Origin: Vanilla planifolia
Lineage: Eukaryota > Streptophyta > Magnoliopsida > Asparagales > Orchidaceae
DNA: 64,000 nucleotides
Reading direction: 5' to 3'
Assembly (NCBI GenBank): GCA_023846275.1
Contig: JAIUJO010000070.1
Location: 1,562,501 to 1,626,500 of the forward strand
In this document: positions 1 through 13,792 of the stretch, in pieces
How the letters are laid out: each line of letters starts with the position of its first letter
Numbering within the stretch: position 1 is the stretch's first letter
Made by a program: the position numbers and the translations under genes
Notes under the pieces: model-generated
The model's database searches: none
Seen by the model: only the letters and a program-made list of their open reading frames with translations
Told to the model about the DNA's origin: nothing

Positions 1-3000
1 AGCTTGCATTTGCATATAAATGTGTGTGTGTTTGCATGTATGTGAACATGGATGTACATGTGTGTGTGTGTGTGCATGCATGTGTTTGCATTTGTGTGTG
101 TTTGTGATGCATGTTTATGTGCATGAATGTTTTTATGTAGGTGTATATTTATGTGCTTGTGTGTGTGCATGGGTGCATACATGTCTCTGTGCATACATAC
201 ATGTGTGTTCATGCATGCATGCATTTTTGGTTCTGGGGTTTGTGTGTTGTTGCATGTGTGTGCACTTGTTTGTGTGTGTGTGTGCGTCTATGCATGTTCA
301 TGTGCATGTGTGTACTTGCAAGGGTTTGTGCTTGTTTTTTTGTGCTTGTAGTGTGTGTGTGTGCGTTCTACGATGTGTGTGTGTGTGCATGTGTGTATTT
401 TTATGTATGCATGTGTGTGTATCTACACATGTTTATGAGTGCTTCATGCATGTGTGTGTGTGCACACATGTGAATGCATGTGTGTATATATTGGTGTTTG
501 TGCTTTTGTCATTATATGCATGTGCCAGCATTGTTTCTATGTGCATGTGCCTGTGTGTTCCTCTATGTGTGAGTGTTGGTGCTTGTGCACATGTGTGTGT
601 GTGTGTGCATGTTTGTGCATGCATTGGCATGTTTGAGTGTGTAGGTGCATGTGGGTGTCTGTGTGTGTGCTTGTGCATGTGTACATGTGTGGGTTTGTGT
701 GTGTGTACGCATGCATTTACGATTACATGGATGTGTGCATGTGAGTGGGAGTGTGTGTGGGTCATGTGGATTAATGTGTGTGTGTATATGCTTGTGCATG
801 ACCATGTGTGTGTTTATGTGCCCAGAATGCATAAACATGGACATGTGTGTGGGTATTTGTGTGTTTAGGTGTGTATGTGTGTGTGTCTATACAAGTGCAC
901 ATGTGTGTGAATATGTGTGTATATGTTTATGTTCATTAATGTGCTTGTGCATGTGTTTGTCTGTGTGTGCACACATGTGTGTATGAATGAGTGTTTGCAT
1001 GTGTGACTACATATGTTTGTGTTTGTGTTTGTGTGCCAGTGTGTGCATTTGCAGTGTGTTTGCATGTACATGTGTGAGTGTGTGCATGTGTGTTTTCCAA
1101 TGTATATGCATGTGTATGTAAGCATCTTTGTGACTTTGCATATGTGTATGCATGTGTGTGCATGCATATGCATTTGTATATATGTGTGTGTGTGTGTTCA
1201 TGTGTGCATGTGAGTGTATGTTCACATCTGTATGTTTGTGTGCATGCAAACATGTGTGTATGTATGCTTTTGCATGTTTTGTGCATGTGTGTGTGTATAT
1301 GTTTGTCTATGTATGCATATGTGCATTTGTGAAAGGGTGTGTATTTGTGTCTGTATGCGTGTACGTGCATGTGTGTATGTGCATGGGTGTACGTGGACAT
1401 GTTTGTGTTTGCATCTAGGGCTATGTGTGTGTACATGCGTGTGTGCATATGTGTGTGCATAGGTATGTGATTTTGTGCTTTTATGTGTACACATATCCAT
1501 GCTTCCATGCACACATTTGTATTGGTGTGTTCTTATGTTTTTGCACATGTTTGTATGCATATTTGTCCATGTGTGTGTGTAAGTGTGTTTGAATGTTCAT
1601 GTGTATGTGTGTGTGTTATGTGTACTTGTGTGTGTAAGTGTACATGTGTGCCTATCATGCATGCTTGCAAGCATGCTTGTGTGGATGGGGTTGTGTGTGT
1701 TCATGTGCATTTGTGCAAGCATGCATTTGCATGTGTGTGCATGTGCTTGTGTGCATGCATGTGTGTATGCATGTGTGTGTACGTGTGTATATATTTGTGG
1801 GCATGTCAACATACGCATGTATATGTTTATATTTGTGTGTGCGTGTGTGTGTAGTGTTAGAATTTGTTTTGTATTGTCTACAAATGTATCTTTGTGTATG
1901 CATGTGTGTGGGTGTGTGCACATGTGTGCATGTACATACATATGTGTGTGTGTTTGTGTACATGCGTGAGCATGTTCATGTGCATGTGTATGTGTGTGTG
2001 TGTATATGTGTGTATACACGTGTGTGTGTGTATGTGTTCATGTGCTTGTGTATGTGCTTATTTGTGTGTGTGTGTGTGCATGTGTGGGTTATGCATGCGT
2101 GTGTGTGTGTCTGTGTGCATGTCTTTGTGTATGAAAATATATGCATGTGTGTGCATGTGGGTGCCATTTAATGTGTGCCAATGTGTGTGTTTGCATTTGC
2201 ATGTACATTTGCATGTACATACATGTGTGTCCATGTGCTTTATGTGTGAGTGTATTTATGTGTGTATGCATGTACATGTCTTAACCTATGCAAATTGGTG
2301 TGCATATATGTGTGTGCATGTGTGAACATATGTGTGGTTGTGTGTGTGTGGGTGCTTTTGCTTACATGTATTTATGCATGTTTGTACGTGTGTATGTTCA
2401 TTAGTGCATGCATATGTTCAAGCATAAGTGCATGTGTTGGTGTGGATTTCAACATTTGTGTGGGTGTGTGTGTACATTTGTGTGTTTGTGTGATTGTGTG
2501 CGTGCATGTGTGTGTATGTGTGTAGGTGTGCATCCTTACATGTGTATGTGTCTCTGTGTTCATACTTTTGTGTGCTACACACTCATGTGTGTGTCTATCA
2601 TTGTGTGTGTATGTGTGTGTCCATGTGTGTGCATGTGAGTGTATCCATATGTTGTGTGTGTTATGAGTGAATGCATGCATGGGTATGGTTTTGGGTATTT
2701 GAGTTGGTGTGTGTGTGTGTGTGTGCATTTGTGTGTGTGCTAGTGCATGCGTGCATGTGGGTTTGTGTGTATATATATAAGTGCATCTATGTAGCCATGT
2801 GCTAGTGTGTGTTATTGTGCATGTGTGCATCGATACTAGTGAATGTGTTTATGTGTGCATATAGTTTTGTGTGTTATGTGGTCACGTTTGAGTGTGAGGT
2901 TAGGTATGCCTATACATGTGCATGTTTGTGCATGTGTGTGTATGCATGCATGAGTTGCACATGTTTGTGTGTGTTGTGCACACATGTGGTGCAAGTGTGC

Positions 3001-4630
3001 ATGGTTGTGTGTGCATATGCATGCATGTGCACGTAGACATGCGTATATGTTTGTCTGTTTGTGTGGACTTGTTAGTGTGTATGCTTGTTCATGTGTTAGT
3101 GTATGTGCATGTGTATTCTTGTGTGTGTGTGTGTATATTGGTGTATGTGTGTGCATATTTGTATTTGGTTGTGTGCAAACATATATATGTGTGGGCCAAC
3201 ATGATTATGCTTGTGTTTGTGCATGTGTATATCTGTGTTTGTGTAGGTTTGTGTGTGTGTGTGTGTGCATGTGTATGTTCAAGTCTGTGTTTGCATAAAA
3301 GTACACACTGAGTGGGTTCGTGTGTTTATGTGTGAGTTAGTGAGGGTGGGTGTGAGTCTGTGTGTGTGAGTATGTGCATTTATCTTTGTCTGTGCATGTG
3401 TATATATGCATATGTTTGAGTGTGAACGTGCACATGTGCAAGTACACATGTTATGTGCTTGTGTGCTAGTGTGCAAGTGCATGTGTGCATGTTTGTACGT
3501 ATGTGTTTTTGGATACAAATATGCATATGTGTAAGCATATGTGTTTGTTTGCACATGAGCATGTATTTATATGTGTGTGCTTGCTCTTACAAGTGTAGGT
3601 GCATGTGTGCGTGCATGCACATGTGTGTGTTTGTGCACTCATGAGTTTATGTGTTTGTGTATGTGCTTATTTGTGTTTGTGGGTGCATGTGTATGTGCTT
3701 ATTTGTGTTTGTGGGTGCATGTGTATGTGCTTATGAGTGTGCTTGTCTGCTTATGCATATTTGTTTTTGTTCATGTACGAGCATGTGAATGTGTGTGTGT
3801 GTGTGCTTATTTGTTCATGTGCTCATGGGTAAGTGTGTGGGTGTGTGCATACATATGGGTGTCTATATGTGTGATTCTGCTTGTGTGCATTTTTATGTTT
3901 GTGCTGCTTTGTGTTATGGGTGTGCGTGGGTGTTTTTGCAAGTTTGTGCATCTATGTATGCATATTTATGCTAGTTTGCATTTGTGTTAGTGCATGCATG
4001 TATGTTTGGTTGTGCATGCATATATGTGCATGTGTTCCTATGGTGTGCATTTGCATATGCATGTGTGCTTGTTCTATTGCATGCATATGTGTGCATGTGT
4101 GCATACATGAATATGTATGTGTTTGTGTGATTATGCACTTGTGTGTGTGTGTGTGTGTTCCATGTCTATGTGTGTATATTTGTGCATACATGTGTGTATG
4201 TCATTTGTTTGTGTATGTGTTTGTGCATGCATCTACGTGTACACATTTATTTGTGACTCTATTTTTTGCATGTGTTTGTGCATGTGCATGTTTGTGTAGC
4301 ATTTGTGTATGTTTGTGTAAGTGCATATGCTTCTGTGTGTGTGTTCATGTTTTGATGTGCTTTTTCTGCATGGATGCATGTGTGAGCATGAATTTGTGTG
4401 CTTGCATATGTATGTGCTTGTTTGCATGCATGTTTGCACATTTCTTACGTGTGTGTATGCATTTGTGTATATGTGCACATTTGGGTGTGCATGATTGTGG
4501 GGGTGTGTACTTACATTCATGCATGTGCATGTAGGGTTGTGTGCGTGTGTGTGAATGCTTCTGCTAGTGTACACAAGTGCATGTGTATGTGTTTGTGTGT
4601 GCATGGTCGTGAGTCAGTTTGTGTGTTTAT
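1..4630. repeat. TG-rich degenerate low-complexity block
   Basis: The + strand is built almost wholly from TG, TGTA, TGCA and TT steps, with recurrent words such as TGTGTGCATG, GTGCATGTGT and TATGTGCTTGTG. It is not a clean microsatellite. Short (TG)n runs of about 5-12 units are broken every few bases by CAT, TAT, TTT or GGG, and no long fixed period is visible by eye. The G/T bias stays on one strand for the full 4.6 kb. Much of it alternates purine and pyrimidine, which is the pattern able to adopt Z-DNA. It starts before the window and ends sharply near 4,630, where AT-rich satellite begins. Long open frames occur on both strands here, but they encode only Cys/Val/Met/His-rich low-complexity peptides and are composition artefacts. 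Most likely an old, mutated TG-type satellite or expanded simple repeat. Confidence 0.9.
3661..3733 (+). repeat. 32-bp tandem duplication inside TG block
   Basis: A 32-bp unit that begins ATGTGCTTATTTGTGTTTGT and continues GGGTGCATGTGT is present about 2.3 times head to tail without visible mismatch. It is one of the few exact longer-period repeats inside the degenerate TG block, so it is probably a recent local slippage or unequal-exchange event. Confidence 0.85.
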
Positions 4631-7600
4631 AAATATTAAAAATTAATATTTAATTATTTAGTACTGATTGAGACAAGTTTAACAACATTTGTTTGATCTT
4701 GATTTGGCCTCCTTAGTAATAAACACAAAGTTCTAAAGTTAAAAATCATAAATAAAACAAATTAGTTTTTAAAATTATGAAAATATATAATAAAGTTAAA
4801 CTAAGATATACTAAAGTAATGTAATTTTGCAAAATCGAAGTAATGGAAAGGTCAAATGATAGAAAATTGTTAATTAGATAGTAATATAAATAAATAAATA
4901 TAAAATATTTAAAGAAATTTGATAAATTATATAAAAACTTATATTCTAATGCTCTAAAGAGATTTAATATAACATTGGAATTTTTAAATTAAGTATGAAT
5001 ATAAATGTCTCATACGGTGTGCTAATACTTGAGAAAATAAAATATTAAGAATGTAGAAATAAATAATTATTAAGATAGAGCTCATAAATATTTGTTTAAC
5101 GATGGTTGTATTGTCTTGCTAGACCTCATTTCAAATTATTATAAAAGTAAATATTATATAAGCATAAAACATAATAAATTATTTTAATATTCCTTAAAAC
5201 TTTTAATGCTAAAATGAGATAAATTAAAGAAATATCATATGGCCAAATTAACATAATTTAAAGTTCACAAGAATATAGATTTAAAGTTACTTGGTAGCAT
5301 AACCAAGTCAAAAAGAAATATTTGAAGGAATGTGAAAAATTATATGACATAGTACATTCAAAAATACCAAGTAGATAAATGGAAATATCTTTGATTATCA
5401 AATAAGGTATGGATCAAAATATCTCATAAAACATGCCTAAACCTAAAAATATAAAATATTAAAATATATAAAAATGAATATTTAATTAGATAAAGCTCAT
5501 GAAGAAGAGTATAAAAATATTTCTTCAGTTTAATAGAACCTCATTTGGAATTACCAAACATAACAGAAATAAATTATAATAAATAAAAATAAATTATTAT
5601 TTTAACATTAAGTAATTATACATATTAAAGTTAAATAAGATAAATTGAAGTAGCCTAATATATCTTGATCAAAATATTATTAAGGCCACATAAGAGGAGA
5701 ATTAAAGTTACTTTGTAATATAACAAAATAAGAGCTACAAATTTGAAGAAATATGATAAATTATATTAGAAAGTTTTATTAAAGTCCTAAGTATATCAAG
5801 TGTAGCATCCTCAATTATTAATATAGTATGAACTAAAATATCCTCTGAAGTTGTCAGAGCAATAGAAAATAACATACTTAAGAAGGCAAAAGTAAATTTT
5901 TATTTGACAAAGGTCATCAAGATGTGACCCAAAGATATTTGTGTTATCTCAATTGAACCTCATTCAAAATTATCATGAATTATCTAAGTTAATAAAGATT
6001 AATAAAAATTGATTACTCTTTTATAATAAGAAAATATGTATTAAATTTGAATTATGATAAATTAAAGCAATGCAATATCACAAATCAAATTGACTTAAGT
6101 GTCATATGAGAAAAGGCTTATAGTTATATAGTAATCTAATAAAACCAAAGTGAAGCATTTAAGGAATTGAGATAAATTATTTAAGGAATTTTACATTCCA
6201 GGATACTAAGGAGATTGAGTGTGACATTCTCGATCAATAATTTAGGTACAAAATGAATGTATCATAAAGCATGCATAAATACTAGAAAATAAATATACTT
6301 AAAATGATTAAACTAAACATTTAATTAAAGAGAGATCAATGACACTAGTCCACTGACAATTGTTTTTTCAATCGAACTTTGTTTTGAATTATATATATTA
6401 TAAAAGTCAAAATAACTGATTAATAATAAAATATTTTAATAAATATAACTAAATATATATGAAATCTATAAATGATATAAATTAAAAAAAAATATAATAT
6501 AACAAAATCAAAATTATGTAATAGCCCTACAAGAAGGATATAGAGTAAATTATGTCATAATTAGTGCAAAATCAAAGGAAATAAAATATCTAAGAAACGT
6601 AAAACTTAATATTTAATTACATAATGCTCGTTAAGATTAGTCCAATGAATTAATCATGTCCACCAAACCTCATTTTGAATTTTTGTTAATTACCACTATA
6701 AACAAAAAAATAACAAATAAATTATAATTTTAATATTTGTTAAATATAAGTTAAAGCTTAAATGTAATATTTTTTTTCATTATAACACAACCAAATCAAT
6801 GCGATGTGAAGGCCACGAGAGACAAGAATAAGACTTTCAAAATAATTTGACCAAATCAAAGTAAAAGTTTAAAGCAATGATATAAATTGTATAGAAAAGA
6901 TTTTTTAGTTACCAAGAAAATTGAATGTGACATCGTTCATCAATAAATCAACTTCAAAATTTCGTATAGAACATGCCCTATCCCTAAAATAAAATGATTA
7001 AAAAAATAAAAATTTAAATTGATAAAGCTTGTCAAGACTATTATAATGACATTTTTTTCATCTCGATTAGAACTTATTTGGAAAATTATGAATCACAAAG
7101 GTATTTAAGAAAAAAATAATAAAAAATTATTATTTTAATATTAAATAAATATATATTAAAACTAAATTAATTAAATTTAAGTAGGGCAATGTTAAGAAAT
7201 CAAAATCTTATAAAGTTCATAGAGAAGAGGTTTAGAGTTGCATTGCAATATAACCAAAAAAATGTGAAAACAATTAGATAAAATATATAAAAAATTGAAT
7301 TCTAGGGTAGTAAGGAGAATGAGTTTAATAGTCTCTATCATCAAATTAGGTAGACATAAAAATATCTCATTAGTCATGCAAAGCTACTAGAAAACAAAAT
7401 ATTTAAAAAATATTGAAAAATAATAATTAATTGGATAGACCACACTAACATGAGCTTAACAATATTTGTTTTATCTCGAATAGACCATCTTGAGAATTAT
7501 TGTGAATTACAAAATTAATATAACTAAGTGAATGACAAGTAAAGATCAAATGAGGGGAGAAATAGTGTTACATAGCATTGTACTAAATCAAAGTGAAAAA

Positions 7601-7641
7601 TCTTCAAAACTATTTTGTAAAGGCCAAGATCATAAAAATGA

Positions 7642-7904
<263 letters not shown>

Positions 7905-7922
7905 TAACATTTAATTGGATAG

Positions 7923-8052
7923 AGCTCATCGAGATGTGTTTAACAACCTTTATTGTCAAGTATTGTACAAATTGAAATATCTTATAAAACTAATGAAAAC
8001 ATACAAAATAAAATATTTTAAAAGGAAAAAATAATGAAATTTTTTTTTGACA
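7923..8052 (+). repeat. 130-bp internally deleted satellite monomer
   Basis: The monomer start (AGAGCTCATCGAGATGTG) passes after about 40 bp directly into the monomer tail (CAAATTGAAATATCTTATAA, then AAAATAAAATATTTTAAAAG), and the next monomer begins at about 8053. Roughly 280 bp of the middle are gone. It lies directly after the compound microsatellite. Confidence 0.7.
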
Positions 8053-8803
8053 AAGCTCTTTGAGTCAAGACCAATCATATTTATTTGATCTTGATTGAAC
8101 CTCATTTAAATTTTCTTTAATTGCCAAAGTAAACAAACATAAATAATAATTAGTTCTTTTTTTAATAATATGAAACAATATTAAAAAAAGTAACCAAATT
8201 TAATAATATTAAAGTATATTTTAATTTAGAATTGAGATATAGTTCAGAAATTTAATGTCACCAAATAAAAGTAACCAATTGGTTACATAAGAATAGATCT
8301 AGAGTTACATAGTACTCTAATAACATCAAAGCAAAAAAAATTTAAAAAATGAGATAAATTGTTTAGAAAGATTATATTCCAAAAGACTATGGAGATTGAG
8401 TATAACATACTCAACAATCAAATTAGATATACATCAAATGCCTCATAATACATTAAAAAATGTTAGAATATAAAATATTTAAAATTATTAAAATAAATAT
8501 TTAATTAGATGGAGATCGATAACACTACTCCAATAAAGTTTGTTTCATCTCGATTTGACGTCATTTTGAATTACAACTTAATACAAAAGTAAAAAAAGAA
8601 TAAATAATATTGAATTATTATTTTAAAAATAAGTAAATTACATTAATGATACATGAGGTAAATTAAGGCAACGAAATATAACCAAATCAATGTATCATTA
8701 AAACCATATTATAGATATTTCGGGTTAATTTTGTCATAATGAGTGTTAAAATAAATGAAAATAAAATATCTAAAAAAATGTAAAAGTGAATATTAGTTAG
8801 ATA

Positions 8804-11349
8804 AAGTTTTTTGTGTTGAGTCCAACAATGTTTCATTCATCTCCATGAAATGTTTTTGGTTTTTTTTGAATTACAAAATTAAAAAAAACAATTATTGTTT
8901 TAATATTTAGTAAATATATGTTAAAGAAAAAATAAGATAAATTTGATTAAATATAATATAACAAAGGCAATGTTTTGCAAAGGTCATAAGAAAGGAGAAT
9001 AAGACTATCATAATAATATAACTAAATGAATATGAAAATTTGATGAAATGATATAAATGGTTGTATAAGAAAGATCTTCTCCAAGATAATAAGGAGATTG
9101 AGTGAAACATCTCAGATATTTAAATCAAGTACAAAACAATTTCTCATGGAAAATGCTATAACCCTAAAAATAACTAAAGAAATAAAAAAACTGATATTTA
9201 ATTAGATAATGTTAGTTTAGAATAAAACAATGACATTTGATTTACCTTGATTAGGCCTCATTTTAAAGTATTGCAAGTTAAAAAATGTAATAAGAATACA
9301 AAATAATAAATTACACTTTTAATGTTAAATAAATATATATTAAATTAAAAATGATATAAATTGAAGTAACATTATGTTACCAAATTAAAGCAATCTAAAG
9401 ATTGCATATGAATAGATTTAGAGTTACATTGTAATATAATTAGTTGAAAGAAAATACAATCAAATAAATAAGATAAATTATTTGAGAAAATCACATTCAA
9501 ACTTACTAAGGAGCTCGAGTGTAGCAACCTCTATTGTCAACTTAGGTACACATGAAAGTGTGTCATAAAACATGCAAAAATACTAGATAATAAAAAACTT
9601 AAATATATATAAAAAAGAATAATTAATTCAATAGAGTGCATTAAAATGAGTCAAACAACTTTATTTCATCTTTATCAAACTGCCTTTAAAATTGCTACAA
9701 ATTAAACTATTAAATGAGAAAATTAATAATAAGATAAATTAAAGCAATATGACATAACTTAGTTAAAGACATGGAGACAGCAAACAAAAGTAGAATAAGT
9801 GTTACATAGAAAGATAACCTTATCAAAGGAAAAACATTTAGAAATATTTCATAAAGAATACCAAAACCCAAGAATTCTTTTTTAAAATATAAATATTAAT
9901 TAATCTTTAATTTGATAGAGCTTGTCAAGATATGTCCAACTAATTTTGCTTCATCTTCACCTAAATCAATTTTTAATTGCTATGAATTACAAATATTAAT
10001 AAGTGTAAATAATACCACATTATTTTATCAATATTCGATATATATATTGTAAAGTATAAATAAGATAAGCTAAAGAATTATAATATTAACATATCAAAGT
10101 AATGTAAAAGCCACACGATTGATGATTTAAAATTACATGGTATTATAACTAAATGAAAGTGAAATATTTGTAAAATGTCACTAAGTTATATAAGAAAGTG
10201 CATTCTAACAAACTAAGGAGACCAAAAAAACATCATTGATTACCAAATATGGTATGAATCTAAATGTCTCAAAAGGTAGTGTATACCAAAAACATTATAT
10301 AAAAATATAAAAAATAAAAATTTAATTAGGTAAATTTCATGATGATGAGTCCAAAATAGCCTCTTTCATCTCAATTGGAACTTTTCATGATGCAGTTCAA
10401 ATCACAAAAATTAAAAAGCATAAATAAAAAGAAATACTTATTTAAAGTAGGATTAGTTGAAACAATAAAATACATCTAATTCAAATCATTGTAAGGATCA
10501 CATGTGAGGAGATCTAATGTTACATTGTAAGATAATTAAATCTAAGCAAAGAATTTGAAGAAATAACATAAGCCGTAAGGTAAAGTTTTATTGGAAAATG
10601 CTAAGGAGATCTAGTATAACATCAATGATTGCCAAAAATATAAAATGGTAAAAATGATAAATATTTAATTTTAGAAAGCTCTTCGAGAAAGACTAATGAT
10701 ATTTTATTGATCTTGATTGAACATTGTTTGTAATTATTGTAAATTATTAATGTAAAAATGTAAAGTAAGAAAATGATTATTTTTTTAATAATATGAAAAA
10801 TATATATTAAAGTTGAATTTTAAATAAATTAAAAATTTAATGTCACCAAATCAAATGGTCACACGAGAAAAGATCTAGGGTTACACAGTAATCTAACCAA
10901 ATCGATGTAAATGTTTTAAGGAAATGGCATAAATTACTTAGGGAGATTGCATTCTAAGATAGTAAGGTGATTGAGTGTAACAATCTCAATATTAAAATTA
11001 GGTATGAATAGAATACCACATAAAGCATACAGAAATGCTAGAAAATAAATATTTAATTAGATATAGTTGATGATGGTAGTCCAAAGACATTTGTGGATCA
11101 AACATCAATTTAAATTAAAACTTTCTATACAAGTAACTAAGACTAAATAATAATAAATTATTATTATAAATATGTAAATATTAATAAAAGCTACAAATGA
11201 GATAAATTAAAGCAAGAAAAGATAACCAAATTAAAGCAATTTAACAATCATATAAGAGATAATTATTATCAGTTATGTCATTATTAGTGCAAAAATTAAT
11301 AAAAATAAAATAACCTTAAAAATGGTAAAAATAAAGCTTAGTTAGATAG
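8804..11349 (+). repeat. Higher-order repeat unit 2 of array 1
   Basis: Seven monomers with spacings of about 404, 426, 284, 416, 344, 387 and 285 bp (2,546 bp). The third is the short B type (GTGTTACATAGAAAGATAAC near 9798), the sixth carries GTAATCTAACCAAATCG near 10888, and the seventh is the short A type (TATGTCATTATTAGTGC near 11273). The first monomer carries AGGAGAATAAGACTATCATA near 8995. The order of long and short monomers matches unit 3. Confidence 0.65.
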
Positions 11350-13792
11350 AGCTCTTTGAGATGAAGCCACTAATGTTTTATTCATTTATATCGAACCAAG
11401 TTTGATTGTTTGTGAAATGCTAAATTAAAAAAAAGTGCATTATTTTGTAATATTTAGTAGATACATGTTAACCTAAAATGAGACAATTTGATTGATTATA
11501 ATATAACCAAATCAATGCATTATAATGGTCACAAGTGAGGAGAATAATTGCTTCAAAATAATATAACAAAATCAAAGAAAAAATTTAATGAAATATATAT
11601 ATATATATATTATATAGGAAAGCTTTTTCCAAGATAGTAAAGTGATCATGTGCAACATTCTTGATTAATAAATTAAGTATGAAATGAAATGTCTCATAAA
11701 GCATGCCATAACCCTTAACAAATAATTAAAAAAATAAAAAAAAAATTAAATAGATAAACTTCATTGAGATTTAAATAATGACATTTATTTCATCTCAATC
11801 AAACTTCATTTGATAATATTACAAACTAAAAAAATTAAATAAACATAAAAATATAATAAATTTCTTTTAGAATATTAAATAAATATATATATTAAAGTCA
11901 AAATATGATAAATTTAACCAATGAAGTGTTATCAAATTAAAGTTATATAAAGGATACATGAGAAAAGATTTGGAATTACATTGTATTATAATGAATTAAA
12001 AGCAAAAAATGTTAAGACATTATGTAAATTGTATTAGAAAATTACATTCCAAGAAGCTAATGAACTAGATTGTAATTGCCTTTATTGCAAAATTATGTAT
12101 AAATCCAAATATCTAATGAAATGTGCAAAAAAAAAAAAACTAATATATAAAAAAATTTGAAAATATAAAAAGAATAATTATTTGGATAGAGGGAATTGAG
12201 ATAAGTCCAATGAATTGATATTTTAATTTTAACAAAATATTTATTAAATCTAAAATAACACAAATTAAATAAATTTAATATAACGAAGTCAAATCTTGTA
12301 AAAGTCAAACAAGAAGAGAATTAGTGTTTGATAACATCATGGCAAAATCTAAGTCATATATTTTTAGAAATATTTATAAAGCATATCAAAACCCTAAATT
12401 TTTTTAAAATGTAAATATAGATTAACATTTAATTGGCTAGAAATTGTTAAGATGGTACAAATGATGTTTATTCATGTCTATCAAAATTGATTTGGAGTTA
12501 CTATGAATTACAAAACCTAATAAGTGTTAGAAATGCCAAATTATTTGTTCAACATTAAGTAAATATATTGTGAAGATGAAAAGAAAATGGGAGAAATGTA
12601 ATATAACCAAGCCAAAGTGATGTAAATGTTTGATGATTTTAAGTCTCATGGTAATATAACAAAATCAAAGCCAAATATTTGAAGAAATGAGAAAAATTAC
12701 ATGAGAAAGTATCATTCTAAGATACTAAGGAGATCAAGAATAACATCTTTGATTGTGAAATAAAGCATGAATTAAATTGTCTCATTAAACATGTCTAAAC
12801 CTAAGAAATTAACACATAAATAAATATTTAAATGGATAAAGCTTGTTGAATTAAGTTTAAAGTCCTTTTTGTCATGCTCAATTGGGCCACATTTGGAATT
12901 ACTATAAATCCCCAAAATAAATAAGTGCAAATAGAAAAATTTATTATTTTAATATTAAGAAAGTATTTTCTAAAGTGAAAAAGATAAATTAAAGCAACAT
13001 AATATATCTATATCAAAGCTTTATAAAAGTGAGATAAGAAGAAATTTAGAGTTATAAAGTAATATAACTAAATCAAAGCAAAACATTTGCAGAAATTAGA
13101 TAACTTATACTAGAAAGTTCTTTTACAAAATCTTATGTCGATTAAATGTGACATATTTGATTACAAAATAAGGAAACATCATGAATTACCAAAATAAATA
13201 AGCATAAATAAAAATTAATTTATTTTTTAATAATTAGAAAAATATATTAAAGTTGAATAGAGATAAATTGAAATAATTTACTTAAACAAATCAAACCTAT
13301 GTAAAGGCCACATTAGAAATGATTTTCAGTGAGATAGCAGTCTAAAAAAATCGAAGTAAAAAATTTGATAAAATAAGTTCAATTATTTGAGAAAGTTTTT
13401 TTCTTTAGTACTAAAGATATTGAGTATAACATTCTCAATTATCAAATCAACTACAAACTATATACCTTGTAAGGCATGTAGAAATGTTGGAAAACAAAAT
13501 ATTTAAAATTATGAAAATGAGCAATTAATTGGTTGGAGATTGACGACATTAGTGCAACAATATTTCTTTCTACTAGATTGGATGTTGTTTTCAATTAAAA
13601 CATTAAATTATTATGCAAAAATTAAATATATTAACCTACCAGTGATATAAATTCAAGTAAAGAAATATAATAAAATGAAGGTGATGTAATGGCCATGTAA
13701 GAGGTATTTAATGCTAGTTAGTTATAATGCGTATAAAAATCAATGGAAATAAAAAAATCTAAAAAATGTGAAAATCAATATTTAATTGGATT
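11350..13792 (+). repeat. Higher-order repeat unit 3 of array 1
   Basis: Seven monomers with spacings of about 408, 432, 250, 400, 327, 369 and 257 bp (2,443 bp), the same long/short order as unit 2. Markers in the same places: GGAGAATAATTGCTTCAAAA near 11538, GTGTTTGATAACATCATGG near 12323, GCAGTCTAAAAAAATCG near 13338, and the A-type short monomer with AGTTATAATGCGTATAAAAA near 13716. Confidence 0.65.
11592..11615. repeat. Short (AT)n microsatellite in satellite monomer
   Basis: About nine AT units within the segment where other monomers have AAATGAGATAAATTATATAA. Probably a local slippage expansion of the ATAAATTATATAA motif. Confidence 0.8.

Noticed and set aside
1-4630. Degenerate telomere repeat
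   Set aside because: No TTTAGGG or TTAGGG arrays; the motif is TG/TGCA/TGTA alternation.
20-4646. Many overlapping open frames of 60-280 codons on both strands giving Cys/Val/Met-rich or Thr/His-rich peptides
   Set aside because: TG/CA-rich DNA rarely contains stop codons. The peptides are low complexity, overlap in all frames and show no domain.
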